From Micromonospora sicca (GTDB lineage: Bacteria; Actinomycetota; Actinomycetes; Mycobacteriales; Micromonosporaceae): a stretch of DNA of 64,000 nt. Shown in pieces: positions 35,557-44,010 of the stretch (its first letter is position 1; every line of letters begins with the position of its first letter). The notes below the pieces were generated by a model. It saw nothing but the letters and a program-made list of their open reading frames with translations, was not told the origin of the DNA and searched no databases. The stretch is taken from NCBI RefSeq assembly GCF_003172935.1, contig NZ_QGKS01000346.1, positions 31,050 through 95,049 of the forward strand, read 5' to 3'. Position numbers and translations under genes: made by a program.

Positions 35557-37121
35557 GCCGAGACCAGCTCCGGGCGGCGGACCGCGGTGTGCGTCGCGGC
35601 GGTCACGCTCAGCGCATACCCGTCGAGGTGGAGACGGCCGGCGGTGGTGGCCATCGTGGTGAACCGACCCGGCGTCGGGGTGAGGGTGAGCCGGACGCCG
35701 TGCGCGGCCGCGGCCAGCGGCGCCGGCGCGGCGCCGCCGACCCGGGCGGCGAGCGCGATGTCGAGCAGGCGCAGCAGGACGCCGGTCTGCGCCTCGTCCA
35801 GCCGGTGTCCGGCGAGGCCCTCCTCCGTCAGGACGGTCGCCGCGGCGGCGAGTTGGCGCTCCCGAGCCAGCTGGTCGGCGCGCAGCCGGTGCCGGCGGTC
35901 GTCGCCGCGGTCGACCCGGGCCGGCCGGCCGCGGCCCTGGCCGGGTGCCCGGCCGGTCGCCACCAGGGTGCGCGACAGTTCGACCGCCGGCGCCTCCCAC
36001 CACGACAGCCGGGTCGCGATGGCCTCCGGGTCCGGATGGGTCACTGCCACGTGCCGCGGACCGCCCAGGCCGAACGCGACGTCGAAGAGCGCGTGGGAGG
36101 CCTCCTGCGACCCGGCCCGGGTGAACCAGGTGGCCAGGTGGCGCAGTTGCGACTCGCGGCTCACCCCGCCGCGGCGGGCCTCGGTCACCCGGCGCAGCAG
36201 CGCCAGCACGTCGCCGATCGCGGCGATGGTGGCGTCGGCGAGCCGGTCGGCTTCGCTGGCCTCCGCCATCCCCGGCGGCGCCAGCCACGACCGCAGCCCG
36301 CGCCAGCGACGCCGCCAGTCCTCCAGCCGCTCCACCGGCGTGTGGAAGAGCCGCTCGTCGGCCTCGGCCGCCGCCTCGATGAGACGGTCCAGGCCGGTCG
36401 CCTCCACCTCGTGCACCGCCGCCCGCAGGCGCGGCGTGAAGCGCTGCAGTTCGTCGTGGAAGTCTCGCAGGTGGGCCAGCAGGGCGTCCTTGTGGGTGAG
36501 GAACGCCTCCGGGCGTACGTCGTTTGTGCGGCTCAGGTCGCCCAGCATGTGGTAGAAGCGGGCGGCCCGCTCGGCGATGTCAGCCAGCGCCCGGTCGAGC
36601 CGGTTGAGTTTGCGGTAGACCTCCTCGGCGTCTCCCGCCTCGTTGGCCGCGGCCAGCGCCGTCAGGTCGGCGAGCAGGTCGGCGAAGACCAGGCGGGACA
36701 GGGTGGTGTCGTCCATCGTCGCCGTGAGCACGGCCTCCACCGCCCGGTGGGCCCGGTAACCGGCCTCGGTGAACTGGTAGACGGAGTGCCGGTTGCGGTA
36801 TTCCGCGAGGGTGGTCGCCCGGGTGGCGTCCTGGCCCCGGTCGAGGATCCCCCACTCCACGAGCGCGTCGAGCAGCCGGGGCAGCTCCAGCTCGGCCGGG
36901 TCTGGGCAGTCTGGGCTGGCCTGGTGCAATGCTTCCATCGCCGCGGCCACGTCGGCGGTGTGCAGCATTACGTGATAGCTGGAGCGCGCCGAGTCGAAGG
37001 CGCGTAGCAGCCAGAGGTAGGCGAACCGGTTCTCCGCGGTGACGTAGCCGAACAGGCGCATCCGGTCGTCCAGCCCGAACTCGTCCAGGCCGAAGGTGTG
37101 CCTCGACGGCTGTGCGGTCAT
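35553..37121 (-). CDS. jetA: Wadjet-type JetA subunit (TIGR02677/DUF2397, kleisin-like)
   Basis: 522 residues from ATG 37121 (GGAAGG upstream). The start LFGYVTAENRFAYLWLLRAF and the central segments VYRKLNRLDRALADIAERAA, ARFYHMLGDLSR and FLTHKDALLAHLRDF are characteristic of DUF2397. C-terminal Pro/Ala-rich and Arg-rich stretches (about residues 395-415) are likely flexible. In the Wadjet complex JetA is the kleisin-like subunit that links the SMC heads. It is the first gene of the four-gene operon and has its own promoter in the 120-base gap behind the small 83-residue gene. Confidence 0.88.
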   Translation of the reverse strand: MTAQPSRHTFGLDEFGLDDRMRLFGYVTAENRFAYLWLLRAFDSARSSYHVMLHTADVAAAMEALHQASPDCPDPAELELPRLLDALVEWGILDRGQDATRATTLAEYRNRHSVYQFTEAGYRAHRAVEAVLTATMDDTTLSRLVFADLLADLTALAAANEAGDAEEVYRKLNRLDRALADIAERAARFYHMLGDLSRTNDVRPEAFLTHKDALLAHLRDFHDELQRFTPRLRAAVHEVEATGLDRLIEAAAEADERLFHTPVERLEDWRRRWRGLRSWLAPPGMAEASEADRLADATIAAIGDVLALLRRVTEARRGGVSRESQLRHLATWFTRAGSQEASHALFDVAFGLGGPRHVAVTHPDPEAIATRLSWWEAPAVELSRTLVATGRAPGQGRGRPARVDRGDDRRHRLRADQLARERQLAAAATVLTEEGLAGHRLDEAQTGVLLRLLDIALAARVGGAAPAPLAAAAHGVRLTLTPTPGRFTTMATTAGRLHLDGYALSVTAATHTAVRRPELVSA

Positions 37122-37159
37122 CGTCGTCCTTCCAGGCGGGCTGAGTTCCGGGTCGGACC

Positions 37160-37188
37160 AGCCTACCGACGCGCGCTGACACGCCCAA
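37160..37188 (-). promoter_or_regulatory. Promoter of the jetABCD operon
   Basis: On the minus strand TTGGGC (37188-37183) and TAGGCT (37165-37160) are exactly 17 bases apart, a good actinobacterial housekeeping promoter. The predicted start site is about 30 bases ahead of the jetA ATG at 37121. Confidence 0.6.
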
Positions 37189-37241
37189 CGTACGGCCGAC
37201 GAGTGTCGGACGCCGCTGCGGTCAGCCGGGACGCTCTCCGC

Positions 37242-37493
37242 TCAACGCCGCAGCGTGCGGGCGCAGGGGCCGTCGTGGTCGGCGCGGAGCAGGCAGCGCC
37301 GGCCGCCGGGCATCAGCAGGTCGCAGAAGACCCGATGGCGTACGTTCTGGTCGTCCTCGGCGGAGACGGTGGTCTCGCCTGGGTCGGTCTGCGGCAGGAC
37401 GAGCAGCCAACGGCCGACCACCCGGGCCAGGCGCTGCGCGGCGGGCAGGTCGTTCGCGACGACCGGCAGGTGGATGACGTACCGCTGGGCCAC
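37242..37493 (-). CDS. Small conserved-looking protein of unknown function (83 residues)
   Basis: From a GTG at 37493 the frame gives MAQRYVIHLPVVANDLPAAQ, RLARVVGRWLLVLPQTDPGE and a C-terminal CDLLMPGGRRCLLRADHDGP segment with three Cys residues (CDLL, CLLR, CARTL) that could form part of a metal site. No family was recognised. A decayed second copy with the same DLPAAQRLARVVGRWLLVLP core lies at about 54.3-54.5 kb, which supports this being a real gene. It is 120 bases upstream of jetA on the same strand, but the jet promoter lies between them. Confidence 0.6.
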   Translation of the reverse strand: MAQRYVIHLPVVANDLPAAQRLARVVGRWLLVLPQTDPGETTVSAEDDQNVRHRVFCDLLMPGGRRCLLRADHDGPCARTLRR

Positions 37494-37725
37494 CGCTCGT
37501 TTCCCCGGGCGTCGCGGGCGCGGGCCTGGTCGGACTGCCAGCGGCGCAGCGCGTCCTTGATGACGCGGCCACCGCGCTCGAGGACGAGAACGAGGTGTTC
37601 CGAACGGTCCTGGACACCTACCTCGAAGGACTACGTTCCACAGTCTCAGCAGCGCCGCACCGCCGCTGAGGGACGTCTGGTGACTCGCCGATCGATCGCC
37701 GCCGGGTCCGTCATTCCGCCCGCGG

Positions 37726-38060
37726 TCAGCCAGTCGACCGTTGCATGATCCAGATGGTCAGCGGCTCGGCGGTCACCACGAGCGCCACCTCCGAGCCGGC
37801 ACAGCGGTACACCTCGACGTTGGCCGGGTTGCTGGTTTCCAGGATCGCCGGCACGCCCTCCGCCGCGGCGCGGCGCAATCCGGCCCCCATGACGGCGTGG
37901 CCCCGGCGACGACCGGCTGGTCGGGATGGGTGCCCAGGACGCCGAGGTACCAGAACGGGGGGGTCGGTGGTGCACCTGGCCGGCGACGGCGCGCAGCTCG
38001 CGGGTGCTCACCGCCGACGTGCGCCTCGCCTCCACCATCGGCTACGGCCCGGACCCGCAT
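37726..38060 (-). pseudogene. GNAT acetyltransferase remnant
   Basis: Minus-strand pieces in different frames read PFWYLGVLGTHPD, then, after a frame change, EGVPAILETSNPANVEVYRC and AGSEVALVVTAEPLTIWIMQ before a TGA. The order LGVLGTHPD, ETSNPANVEVY matches the core and C-terminal strand of GNAT N-acetyltransferases. The run of G bases at about 37960 is a likely site of one frameshift. The N-terminus is missing. Confidence 0.65.
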
Positions 38061-38172
38061 CCGGCCGCCACAAACCCTCGACCGGCTCACAACTGGCTGA
38101 TCAGCCCGGGCCGCCCCAAGTCCTCACCGCCACGTCAACGTCGGTTCGCGCGAGCGGCGGCCGTACGTTCTC

Positions 38173-38298
38173 TCAGTGGCCGGTTGGCGGAATCGCGGAA
38201 GGTTTGTCCGCCTGCTTGGCCTTCTTTGCCGCCCGCTTTTCCTTCAAAGTCATGGCTGGCTTCTTCATACTGCTCTTCTGGGGAGACTTGTCGGACAT
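38173..38298 (-). CDS. Small Lys/Ala-rich basic protein (41 residues)
   Basis: MSDKSPQKSSMKKPAMTLKE then KRAAKKAKQADKPSAIPPTG H and stop. ATG 38298 follows GGAAGGGTCGAT. Short, highly basic proteins with a TLKEKRAAKKAK-like core are common in actinomycetes and are usually annotated as hypothetical. It could bind nucleic acid or simply be disordered; nothing more can be said. It stands alone between two decayed stretches. Confidence 0.6.
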   Translation of the reverse strand: MSDKSPQKSSMKKPAMTLKEKRAAKKAKQADKPSAIPPTGH

Positions 38299-38498
38299 AT
38301 CGACCCTTCCCACACACAACGTCAGGATGGCGGTCCGCGGTGGCGACTGCCAGCCGCGATCCGCCGGACGAAACCATGGACAAAAAGGCGATGCCCGCCG
38401 GTTGGCCACCCTGAGCCAAGAAACATGATCAGACGACCACGTCCCCTAGCCTAGTCCTCCAACAGCACGTTGTGACCGTGGTCCGAGCGCCGGCCGAC

Positions 38499-38573
38499 CG
38501 CCGCCGGGCCAGGGAACGGCTCGGATCACGCCCCGACTCTGCTGCCCAACCGGACAAAGGAGCTGCCGGATGT
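38499..38573 (-). pseudogene. Remnant of the end of a DUF2267 gene
   Basis: About 75 bases are closely similar to 44891-44963, which covers the last codons and downstream flank of the intact DUF2267 gene. On the minus strand the piece reads IRQLLCPVG where the intact gene has IRQLLYPVG. Nothing else of the gene remains. Confidence 0.7.
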
Positions 38574-38584
38574 CCTTTGCCGGC

Positions 38585-38893
38585 CTATCCCCCGGCCATC
38601 GCTCCGAGGATGATGAACGGTTCCTCGCCGGCGACGACCCGCTCGGGCAGTGGCGCGTCGGGCGACTCGTTGGACAGGTCCTCCTCGCACGCGTAGAAGC
38701 GGACGAACGCGCGGCGCTTGCCGCTGTGGCGGTCGCGGATCGTGCCGAGCAGCATCGGATATCGCGCCTCGAGGGTGTCCAACACCAGGCGCTGGGTGAC
38801 CGGCCCGGCATGCGGACCGGTCACCTCGAGCGTTACCGGGCCGGTGACATGCGCCAGGTTCTTCAGGTGGGCCGGGAGGACGACCCGGATCAC
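38585..38893 (-). CDS. MoaD/ThiS-like ubiquitin-fold sulfur carrier protein
   Basis: 102 residues from a GTG sharing GTGA with the stop of the Asp-box gene. The sequence starts [16 protein letters not shown], continues through [20 protein letters not shown] and ends ILGAMAGG. The C-terminal Gly-Gly is the residue pair that MoaD, ThiS and archaeal SAMPs need for adenylation and thiocarboxylate formation by an E1-like enzyme. At 102 residues it is slightly longer than MoaD, and [20 protein letters not shown] (about residues 57-76) is an insert-like basic stretch. It is translationally coupled to an Asp-box propeller protein. No moaE, thiS partner or E1-like gene is adjacent. Confidence 0.85.
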   Translation of the reverse strand: MIRVVLPAHLKNLAHVTGPVTLEVTGPHAGPVTQRLVLDTLEARYPMLLGTIRDRHSGKRRAFVRFYACEEDLSNESPDAPLPERVVAGEEPFIILGAMAGG

Positions 38894-40005
38894 GGCAGCA
38901 CCTGGGCTTCCACGGAGAGCACGGCCGGCAGGTCCCGTACGATCGGCGCCCAGCTGTCGCCTCCGTCGGCCGAGTGGTAGACCTGGCCACCGGTGGTGCC
39001 GAAGTAGATCCCGCACGGGTCGAGCGTGTCCACCGCCATCGCGTCCCGGTACACGTTGACGTAGCAGTCGGACTGCGGCAGACCCTTGGTCAACGGCTCC
39101 CAGTCGTCGCCACCGGTGCGGCTGCGGTAGACGCGCAGCTTGCCCTCCGGCGGGTAGTGCTCGGAGTCGCTCTTGATCGGCACGACGTAGATGGTCTCCG
39201 GCTCGTGCGCGTGCACCGCGATCGGGAACCCGAAGTCCGACGGCAGGTTGCCGCTGACCTCGCGCCAGTTCGCACCGGCGTCGTCGCTGCGCAGCACGTC
39301 CCAGTGCTTCTGCATGAACAGGGTGTCCGGCCGGGACGGGTGCTGCGTGATGTGGTGCACGCAGTGGCCGACCTCGGAGTCCTGGTCGGGGATCTCCCCG
39401 GAGCGCAGACCCTTGTTGATCGGCAGCCAGCTGGCGCCGGCGTCGTCGCTGCGGAACGCGCCCGCCGCCGAGATGGCGACGTAGATCCGGTCCTTGTTCA
39501 CCGGGTCCAGGATGATCGTGTGCAGGCACATCCCGCCGGCGCCGGGCTGCCACGACGGTCCGGTCGGGTGGGTACGAAGGGCGGTGAGCTCCGTCCACTT
39601 CTGACCGCCGTCGGTGGTGACGTAGAGGGCGGCGTCCTCCGCACCCGCGTACACCGTGTCGGGGTCGTCGCGGGACGGCTCGAGGTGCCAGATGCGCTTG
39701 AACTCCCACGGGCGTGGGGTCCCGTCGTACCACAGGTGCTCGCCGACCTCACCCGTGTAGGCGAAGTCATTGCCGACGGTGGTCCAGTTTCTGCCGCCAT
39801 CGTCCGAGCGCTGGATCAGCTGCCCGAACCAGCCACCGGACTGGGACGCGTAGAGCCGGTTCGGGTCGGCCGGCGACCCGGTCAGGTGGTAGATCTCCCA
39901 GCCGCCGAAATGCGGTCCCTCGACCGTCCAGTCGCCGCGCCTGCCGTCCGACGTCAACGTGAACGCGCCCTTGCGCGTGCCTACCAGCACCCGTACGCCA
40001 CTCAT
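38890..40005 (-). CDS. Asp-box (BNR) repeat propeller protein, sialidase/VPS10-like fold
   Basis: 371 residues without a signal peptide, so cytoplasmic. Repeated Asp-box motifs of the S/T-x-D-x-G-x-x-W type are visible: [53 protein letters not shown] and [11 protein letters not shown], six blades or more. It begins [17 protein letters not shown]. It is often labelled exo-alpha-sialidase, but the catalytic Arg triad of sialidases was not found, so the name would be unsafe. Its stop overlaps the start of the MoaD-like gene, which implies a joint function, perhaps as a partner or target of the carrier. Confidence 0.85.
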   Translation of the reverse strand: MSGVRVLVGTRKGAFTLTSDGRRGDWTVEGPHFGGWEIYHLTGSPADPNRLYASQSGGWFGQLIQRSDDGGRNWTTVGNDFAYTGEVGEHLWYDGTPRPWEFKRIWHLEPSRDDPDTVYAGAEDAALYVTTDGGQKWTELTALRTHPTGPSWQPGAGGMCLHTIILDPVNKDRIYVAISAAGAFRSDDAGASWLPINKGLRSGEIPDQDSEVGHCVHHITQHPSRPDTLFMQKHWDVLRSDDAGANWREVSGNLPSDFGFPIAVHAHEPETIYVVPIKSDSEHYPPEGKLRVYRSRTGGDDWEPLTKGLPQSDCYVNVYRDAMAVDTLDPCGIYFGTTGGQVYHSADGGDSWAPIVRDLPAVLSVEAQVLP

Positions 40006-40143
40006 ACCCTCATCCTTTCCACTCGTTTCCCTTGGGTAGACCGTCCACCACGCCGATACTCATCGGTCTCCGTCAGTCGTACTCCCCAGGTACGACGAAT
40101 CGACGTCTCCGGCCTGTCGGAGGGGCCAGCTAGCGTCCCGCAC

Positions 40144-40563
40144 ATGACTGGCCCTGGGGACGTCCCACCCGAGATCCTCCACCGGCTCCGGCCCGTCTGC
40201 CTCGGGCTGCCGGAGACCTACGAGGAGCCGGCGTGGGTGGGAACGCGCTGGCGGATCCGCAAACGCACGTTCGCCCATGTGCTCACGGTCGACCCCGACC
40301 ACCAGGCGGCCTACGCCCGAGCTGCCGCGACCGACCAGCCGATCTGCGTGCTGACGTTCCGGTCGCCCGGCGACGAGATCGCCGGGCTGATCGCCAGCGG
40401 CCACCCGTTCTTCAAGCCGGGCTGGGGCGCCGACGTCGTTGGCATGGTGCTCGACGACGGGGTCGACTGGGACGAGGTCGCCGAGCTGCTCACGGAAAGC
40501 TACTGCGTCCTGGCGCCGAAGCGGCTGGCCGCCCTGGTCGACCGGCCGATCGGTCTCGAGTAG
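40144..40563 (+). CDS. MmcQ/YjbR-family protein
   Basis: 139 residues. The family pattern is visible in LGLPETYEEPAWVGTRWRIR, FRSPGDEIAGLIASGHPFFK and GMVLDDGVDWDEVAELLTES. MmcQ/YjbR proteins have a double-wing DNA-binding-like fold and no settled function. It is divergent from the Asp-box gene across 138 bases. A second family member, on the other strand, is at 52.6-53.0 kb. Confidence 0.85.
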   Translation: MTGPGDVPPEILHRLRPVCLGLPETYEEPAWVGTRWRIRKRTFAHVLTVDPDHQAAYARAAATDQPICVLTFRSPGDEIAGLIASGHPFFKPGWGADVVGMVLDDGVDWDEVAELLTESYCVLAPKRLAALVDRPIGLE

Positions 40564-40672
40564 CCGAACTCCGGGCGTCCGACGCCCACGGGTCGCCAGC
40601 ATCATCGGTTACCGCCGTAGGCTCTCCATGTCTCACGTCGCCACGCCGTCGACAACGGTGCTCGGCATCACG

Positions 40673-41200
40673 CTAGCCCTCGGTGTAGACGAGGTCCATG
40701 GTGTCGGTGTGTCCCGACCAGTGGAGTTCGAGGTGCCAGCAGCCCGCCCGCGGCAGGTCGATGATCGATGGGCCGGGGCCGCCGGCAACCTCCCGGGTCA
40801 CCCGCGTGTCGGTTCCGTCCAGCGTCGCGGTGATCGCCAGGGTGGCGGGCGACGCCGGGTCGGACGACGTCGCCGCCGGCTTGGCGACCCAGAGGATCTT
40901 GTTGCTGGGCCCCTCGTCCCGGCCCAGCGCCAGCGGGTGACCGAACAGCACCGCGACGATGGCCCCCTTCGCGCCGAAGACGTGCGGGATCCGGGCCTCC
41001 CCACTGAACCCGCCGTCCGCCCAGTCAGGCAGGACACCCGTCTCGACGCGTGAGCCGCAGCCTGTCGCGGCGCTCGCCGGCGGATTCGCCGGGGCCGTGG
41101 TGGCCGCAGCGCCGACCGGCGTGGCCGACCGCCCGGTGGTCGTGCAGGCCGCCAACAGGACCGCCGAACCCAGCAACACCCTGCTGCCCCATGAACCCAT
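40673..41200 (-). CDS. Putative lipoprotein of unknown function
   Basis: 175 residues from ATG 41200, with GGAGGGCG upstream. The signal peptide MGSWGSRVLLGSAVLLAACT ends in the lipobox VLLAAC. A Thr/Ala/Pro-rich linker follows, then a globular part with SGEARIPHVFGAKGAIVAVL and a C-terminal RAGCWHLELHWSGHTDTMDL. The GCWxLxLxW pattern recalls small secreted Ig-like domains seen in several actinobacterial lipoproteins. It may respond to cell-surface conditions, but no function is known. It reads in the same direction as the sigma-factor operon upstream, 134 bases away. Confidence 0.75.
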   Translation of the reverse strand: MGSWGSRVLLGSAVLLAACTTTGRSATPVGAAATTAPANPPASAATGCGSRVETGVLPDWADGGFSGEARIPHVFGAKGAIVAVLFGHPLALGRDEGPSNKILWVAKPAATSSDPASPATLAITATLDGTDTRVTREVAGGPGPSIIDLPRAGCWHLELHWSGHTDTMDLVYTEG

Positions 41201-41334
41201 CTCGCGCCCTCCGGACAAACGCCGCGCCCGCCGATGACTCGTGCCTCGCACCATCAGGACACCGGTCGGGCCCTCCGAGTTCCCCACCCGATCTGCCGGC
41301 CCGACTGTCACCCCGAGCGATCGCCGTCCCGCCC

Positions 41335-42054
41335 TCAATTCAGCGAGTTGGCGATCTCGATCGCCTCGGCCTTGGTGAGGTCACCTTCAAGCCGGTAGCT
41401 CACGCCCGCCTCCTCCCAGATCAGGGTCGAGGCGGCGAGCCGCGCGGTCTCCACGTGGACCGTGCCCGCACGATCCACGTAGGCCAGCGCGTGCGGGCCG
41501 CCGATCCAGACCGCGAAGCCACCGTCGACCTGGACCCAGTCCACTCCCGGCCCGGCGGCCTGCTTCTGGAAGACCGGGTCGAGGCGACCGTCGAAGGCAT
41601 CGAGGCGCAGCGCACCCCCGCGGTAGAGCAGGGTGACCACCCGGTAGGCGCCGGTGCCATCGACGTCGGCGACCAGCACCTGCTCGGGCGGGCCCAGCTT
41701 CGCCGGGAGGCGGATCGGGAAGCGGAGCATCCCCTGCGCCTCGTGGAGGGAGGCGGGCCGCTGCGACGGCAGCGGCGACGGGCTGCCGGTGGGCGGGACC
41801 GGCGCCGACGACGTGTCGATGATGATTCCGGAGAAGCGCAGCAGCCCCGCCACGGCGTCGGCGAGGGCGGCCCGCCCCGGTGGCAGCACCGCGACGAGCA
41901 GGGCGACGAGCGCCGCGGCGAGGTAGTAGCGCCACCGGCGTCGCCTCCGCGCGGGCGCGGCCAGTCGGGCGCGTACGCCGTCGGCCACGTCGGGCGCGTC
42001 GGGTGTGGCCAGCCACGCGGCGAGGTCGCGCAACTCCCGTTCGAGGTCATCCAC
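41335..42054 (-). CDS. Single-pass membrane protein encoded with an ECF-type sigma factor, possible anti-sigma factor
   Basis: 239 residues. The cytoplasmic N-terminus MDDLERELRDLAAWLATPDA is about 40 residues, then an Arg-rich stretch and a membrane helix (YYLAAALVALLVAVLPPG), then about 175 outside residues. The GTG at 42054 overlaps the sigma gene by eight bases with GAGGAGG ahead of it, so the two are made together. No His-Cys-Cys zinc anti-sigma motif is present. Its position and topology suggest it holds or senses for the sigma factor, but this is inferred from context only. Confidence 0.7.
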   Translation of the reverse strand: MDDLERELRDLAAWLATPDAPDVADGVRARLAAPARRRRRWRYYLAAALVALLVAVLPPGRAALADAVAGLLRFSGIIIDTSSAPVPPTGSPSPLPSQRPASLHEAQGMLRFPIRLPAKLGPPEQVLVADVDGTGAYRVVTLLYRGGALRLDAFDGRLDPVFQKQAAGPGVDWVQVDGGFAVWIGGPHALAYVDRAGTVHVETARLAASTLIWEEAGVSYRLEGDLTKAEAIEIANSLN

Positions 42055-42628
42055 GGCGCACCTCCTCGCGGTCGAGCAGGCCGCGGAGCTTTGCCAGCGC
42101 TCGGGACGTCCGCGACTTCACCGTGCCTCTGGGCCAGCCCAGCATCGTCACGGTCTCCTCCTCGCTGAGGTCAAGGAGGAAGCGGCACACGATCACCTCA
42201 CGGTCCTTCTCCGGCAGCAGCCGCAGGGCCCGCACCAGCGTGGCCCGGCGCTCGGCGGCGAGCACGCCGCCCACCGCGCCGTCCTCGGCGATCTCCGACT
42301 CCGGGTTCGCCGCCGCGGCCCGCAGGACGAGTCCGTCGCGGCGGCTGCGTGAGCGGTGCAGGTTGCGGGTCTCGTTGGCGACGATCGCGAGGAGCCACGA
42401 GCGAAAGGACGACTCTCCCCGATAGCGGGACAGGTTGCGGTATCCCTTCACGAACGCCTCCTGGATGACGTCCTCCGCATCCGAACCCGCGCCGAGCAGC
42501 ACCGCCGTCCGGTAGGCGGACGCGGTGTGCCGGGCGACCAGGAGGTCGTACGCCCCCAGGTCACCGTCCCGAGCGCGGGTGACGAGCGCTTCGTCGTCCA
42601 GTGAAACCTCCGGTGGGATCACCCTCAT
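42047..42628 (-). CDS. RNA polymerase sigma factor, ECF type
   Basis: 193 residues from ATG 42628. Region 2 is clear (YDLLVARHTASAYRTAVLLG, SDAEDVIQEAFVKGYRNL, SFRSWLLAIVANETRN) and region 4 carries LLPEKDREVIVCRFLLDLSE with the helix-turn-helix EEETVTMLGWPRGTVKSRTS. There is no region 3 or extra C-terminal domain. It is translated with a membrane protein and is divergent from a propeller lipoprotein. GGAACC-N16-TGTC elements occur on both strands of the 71-base gap, which would let the factor drive both its own operon and the divergent gene. Confidence 0.92.
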   Translation of the reverse strand: MRVIPPEVSLDDEALVTRARDGDLGAYDLLVARHTASAYRTAVLLGAGSDAEDVIQEAFVKGYRNLSRYRGESSFRSWLLAIVANETRNLHRSRSRRDGLVLRAAAANPESEIAEDGAVGGVLAAERRATLVRALRLLPEKDREVIVCRFLLDLSEEETVTMLGWPRGTVKSRTSRALAKLRGLLDREEVRRG

Positions 42629-42699
42629 GACACCGCCCGCACGGTGTGGGTTCCAGGCGCGGGGTGGAACCTCGGCGGGTGTGGCGGTGTCACCGGGGC
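42629..42699. promoter_or_regulatory. Divergent gap with mirror-image ECF-type promoter elements
   Basis: On the plus strand GGAACC (42666-42671), 16 bases, TGTC (42688-42691). On the minus strand GGAACC (42654-42649), 16 bases, TGTC (42632-42629). This matches the GGAAC / GTC type recognised by many ECF factors. The plus-strand start site would fall on or next to the ATG at 42700, so that mRNA could be leaderless. Confidence 0.5.
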
Positions 42700-43956
42700 A
42701 TGATGACCACGACAAGCATCTCGCGTCGCACGGTTCTGAGCGTGCTCGCCGGTGCGGGCGCCGCAGCGTTGGTCGGCTGCGATCCAGCTCGGCGCCCGAA
42801 CCAGGCCCGCGCCGTCGCGATCCCCGACGCACTGCTGGTCGAGGTCGACGACGGGTTTGGCGTACTGCGTGGTGCGGACCGGCAGACCATCCCGCGTTCT
42901 CTCGCCACCGCCGGCGGGCGGGCGATCTACGCGACCGCACCCGAGGGCGCCGACACCGCCTTCTGGCGGATCGACACCGCCACGGGCGGCATCTCCGCTC
43001 GGGTCAAGCTGCCCGGACGCTGGGTGCCGCAGGCCGTCTCGGCCAGCGGTACGACGGTGGCGCTCACGTCGAACGAGGCAAATGCCACCAGGGGGCGCCC
43101 GGAGGGGCGGGACGTGACCCCCGTGCTGATCGCCGACGTCACCGGCGTCCAGCACCGGCTGGAGTTGCGGGGCAATTTCGTGCCGGAGACGTTCACCGGA
43201 GATCTGGCCGGGCTCTTCGTCCTCGAGTGGCTCCCGGCGACGGCACCGGACCGCTACCGGGTCCGCGTCGTCGAATTCGCCACCAGGACGCCCGGCCCGC
43301 TCTACACCCGTACCAAGACGCCGGTGCCGCCCGGCGCCGAGGAGGAGATGCGCGGCGACGGGCGGCAGGCTGTGCTCGCGCCGGATCGCACCATCCTCTA
43401 CACGCTCTACACCCACCAGCCGGACCACCAGCACACCCGCAACCTGGTCAGCGGGCGGCCGGGCAACGTGCACGCGTTCGTTCACACGCTGAGCGTCAAC
43501 GAGCGCTGGGCGTACTGCATCGACCTGCCGCATCCGTTCGGTCAGGCGGCCGCGAACGGCCACGCCATGACGATCAGCCCGGACGGAGGTCGGCTCTTCG
43601 TCGCCGATGCCACGTCGGGCACCGTCGCCGAGATCGACACCGGGGAGCTGACCGTACGCCGGACAGCCCCGCAGCTCCGGGGCGCCGGGACCGCACACGC
43701 CGCGGCCGATAATGACCGCCTCTTCATCGGCGCCGGTACGGCGGTACGGGCGATGGATCTCACGCGCCTCGGCCGCACGGCTGACTGGCGGGTCCGTGAA
43801 CCCGTGTCCGGCCTTGTGTTGAGCCGCGACGGCAGACGCCTCTACGTGGGCCAGAACGATGGCGTGAGCTGGCACGATCCCGGCACCGGCACCCAGCTGG
43901 GCCGCGTCGCTGTCCCCGGTCTCGTCGGCGTGCAGGGCCTGGCCGGCCACGCCTGA
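42700..43956 (+). CDS. Secreted YVTN-type beta-propeller lipoprotein
   Basis: 418 residues. The N-terminus MMTTTSISRRTVLSVLAGAG with AAALVGC combines a twin-Arg-like start with a lipobox. The mature part has short propeller repeats such as GGRAIYATAPEGADTAFWRI, SPDGGRLFVADATSGTVAEI and SRDGRRLYVGQNDGVSWHDP, like YVTN/WD40-type proteins. Start 42700 or 42703 (two ATGs in a row). It is divergent from the sigma gene. It is likely a target of that factor, acting outside the membrane; its ligand or activity is unknown. Confidence 0.75.
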   Translation: MMTTTSISRRTVLSVLAGAGAAALVGCDPARRPNQARAVAIPDALLVEVDDGFGVLRGADRQTIPRSLATAGGRAIYATAPEGADTAFWRIDTATGGISARVKLPGRWVPQAVSASGTTVALTSNEANATRGRPEGRDVTPVLIADVTGVQHRLELRGNFVPETFTGDLAGLFVLEWLPATAPDRYRVRVVEFATRTPGPLYTRTKTPVPPGAEEEMRGDGRQAVLAPDRTILYTLYTHQPDHQHTRNLVSGRPGNVHAFVHTLSVNERWAYCIDLPHPFGQAAANGHAMTISPDGGRLFVADATSGTVAEIDTGELTVRRTAPQLRGAGTAHAAADNDRLFIGAGTAVRAMDLTRLGRTADWRVREPVSGLVLSRDGRRLYVGQNDGVSWHDPGTGTQLGRVAVPGLVGVQGLAGHA

Positions 43957-44010
43957 CCGTGCGGATGCAGCTCTGGCCCGTCACACCTGCACGTACGCAC
44001 GTCGTGCGGG

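Noticed and set aside
37500..37669. Plus-strand piece reading LDDAATALEDENEVFRTVLD then TYLEGLRSTVSAAPHRR before a stop
   Set aside because: Looks protein-like and may be the end of a lost gene, but it has no start and no recognised family, so it was not listed as a feature.
38890..40005. Naming the Asp-box protein exo-alpha-sialidase
   Set aside because: Asp boxes occur in many propellers; the Arg triad and the Tyr/Glu pair of sialidases were not seen, and there is no signal peptide.
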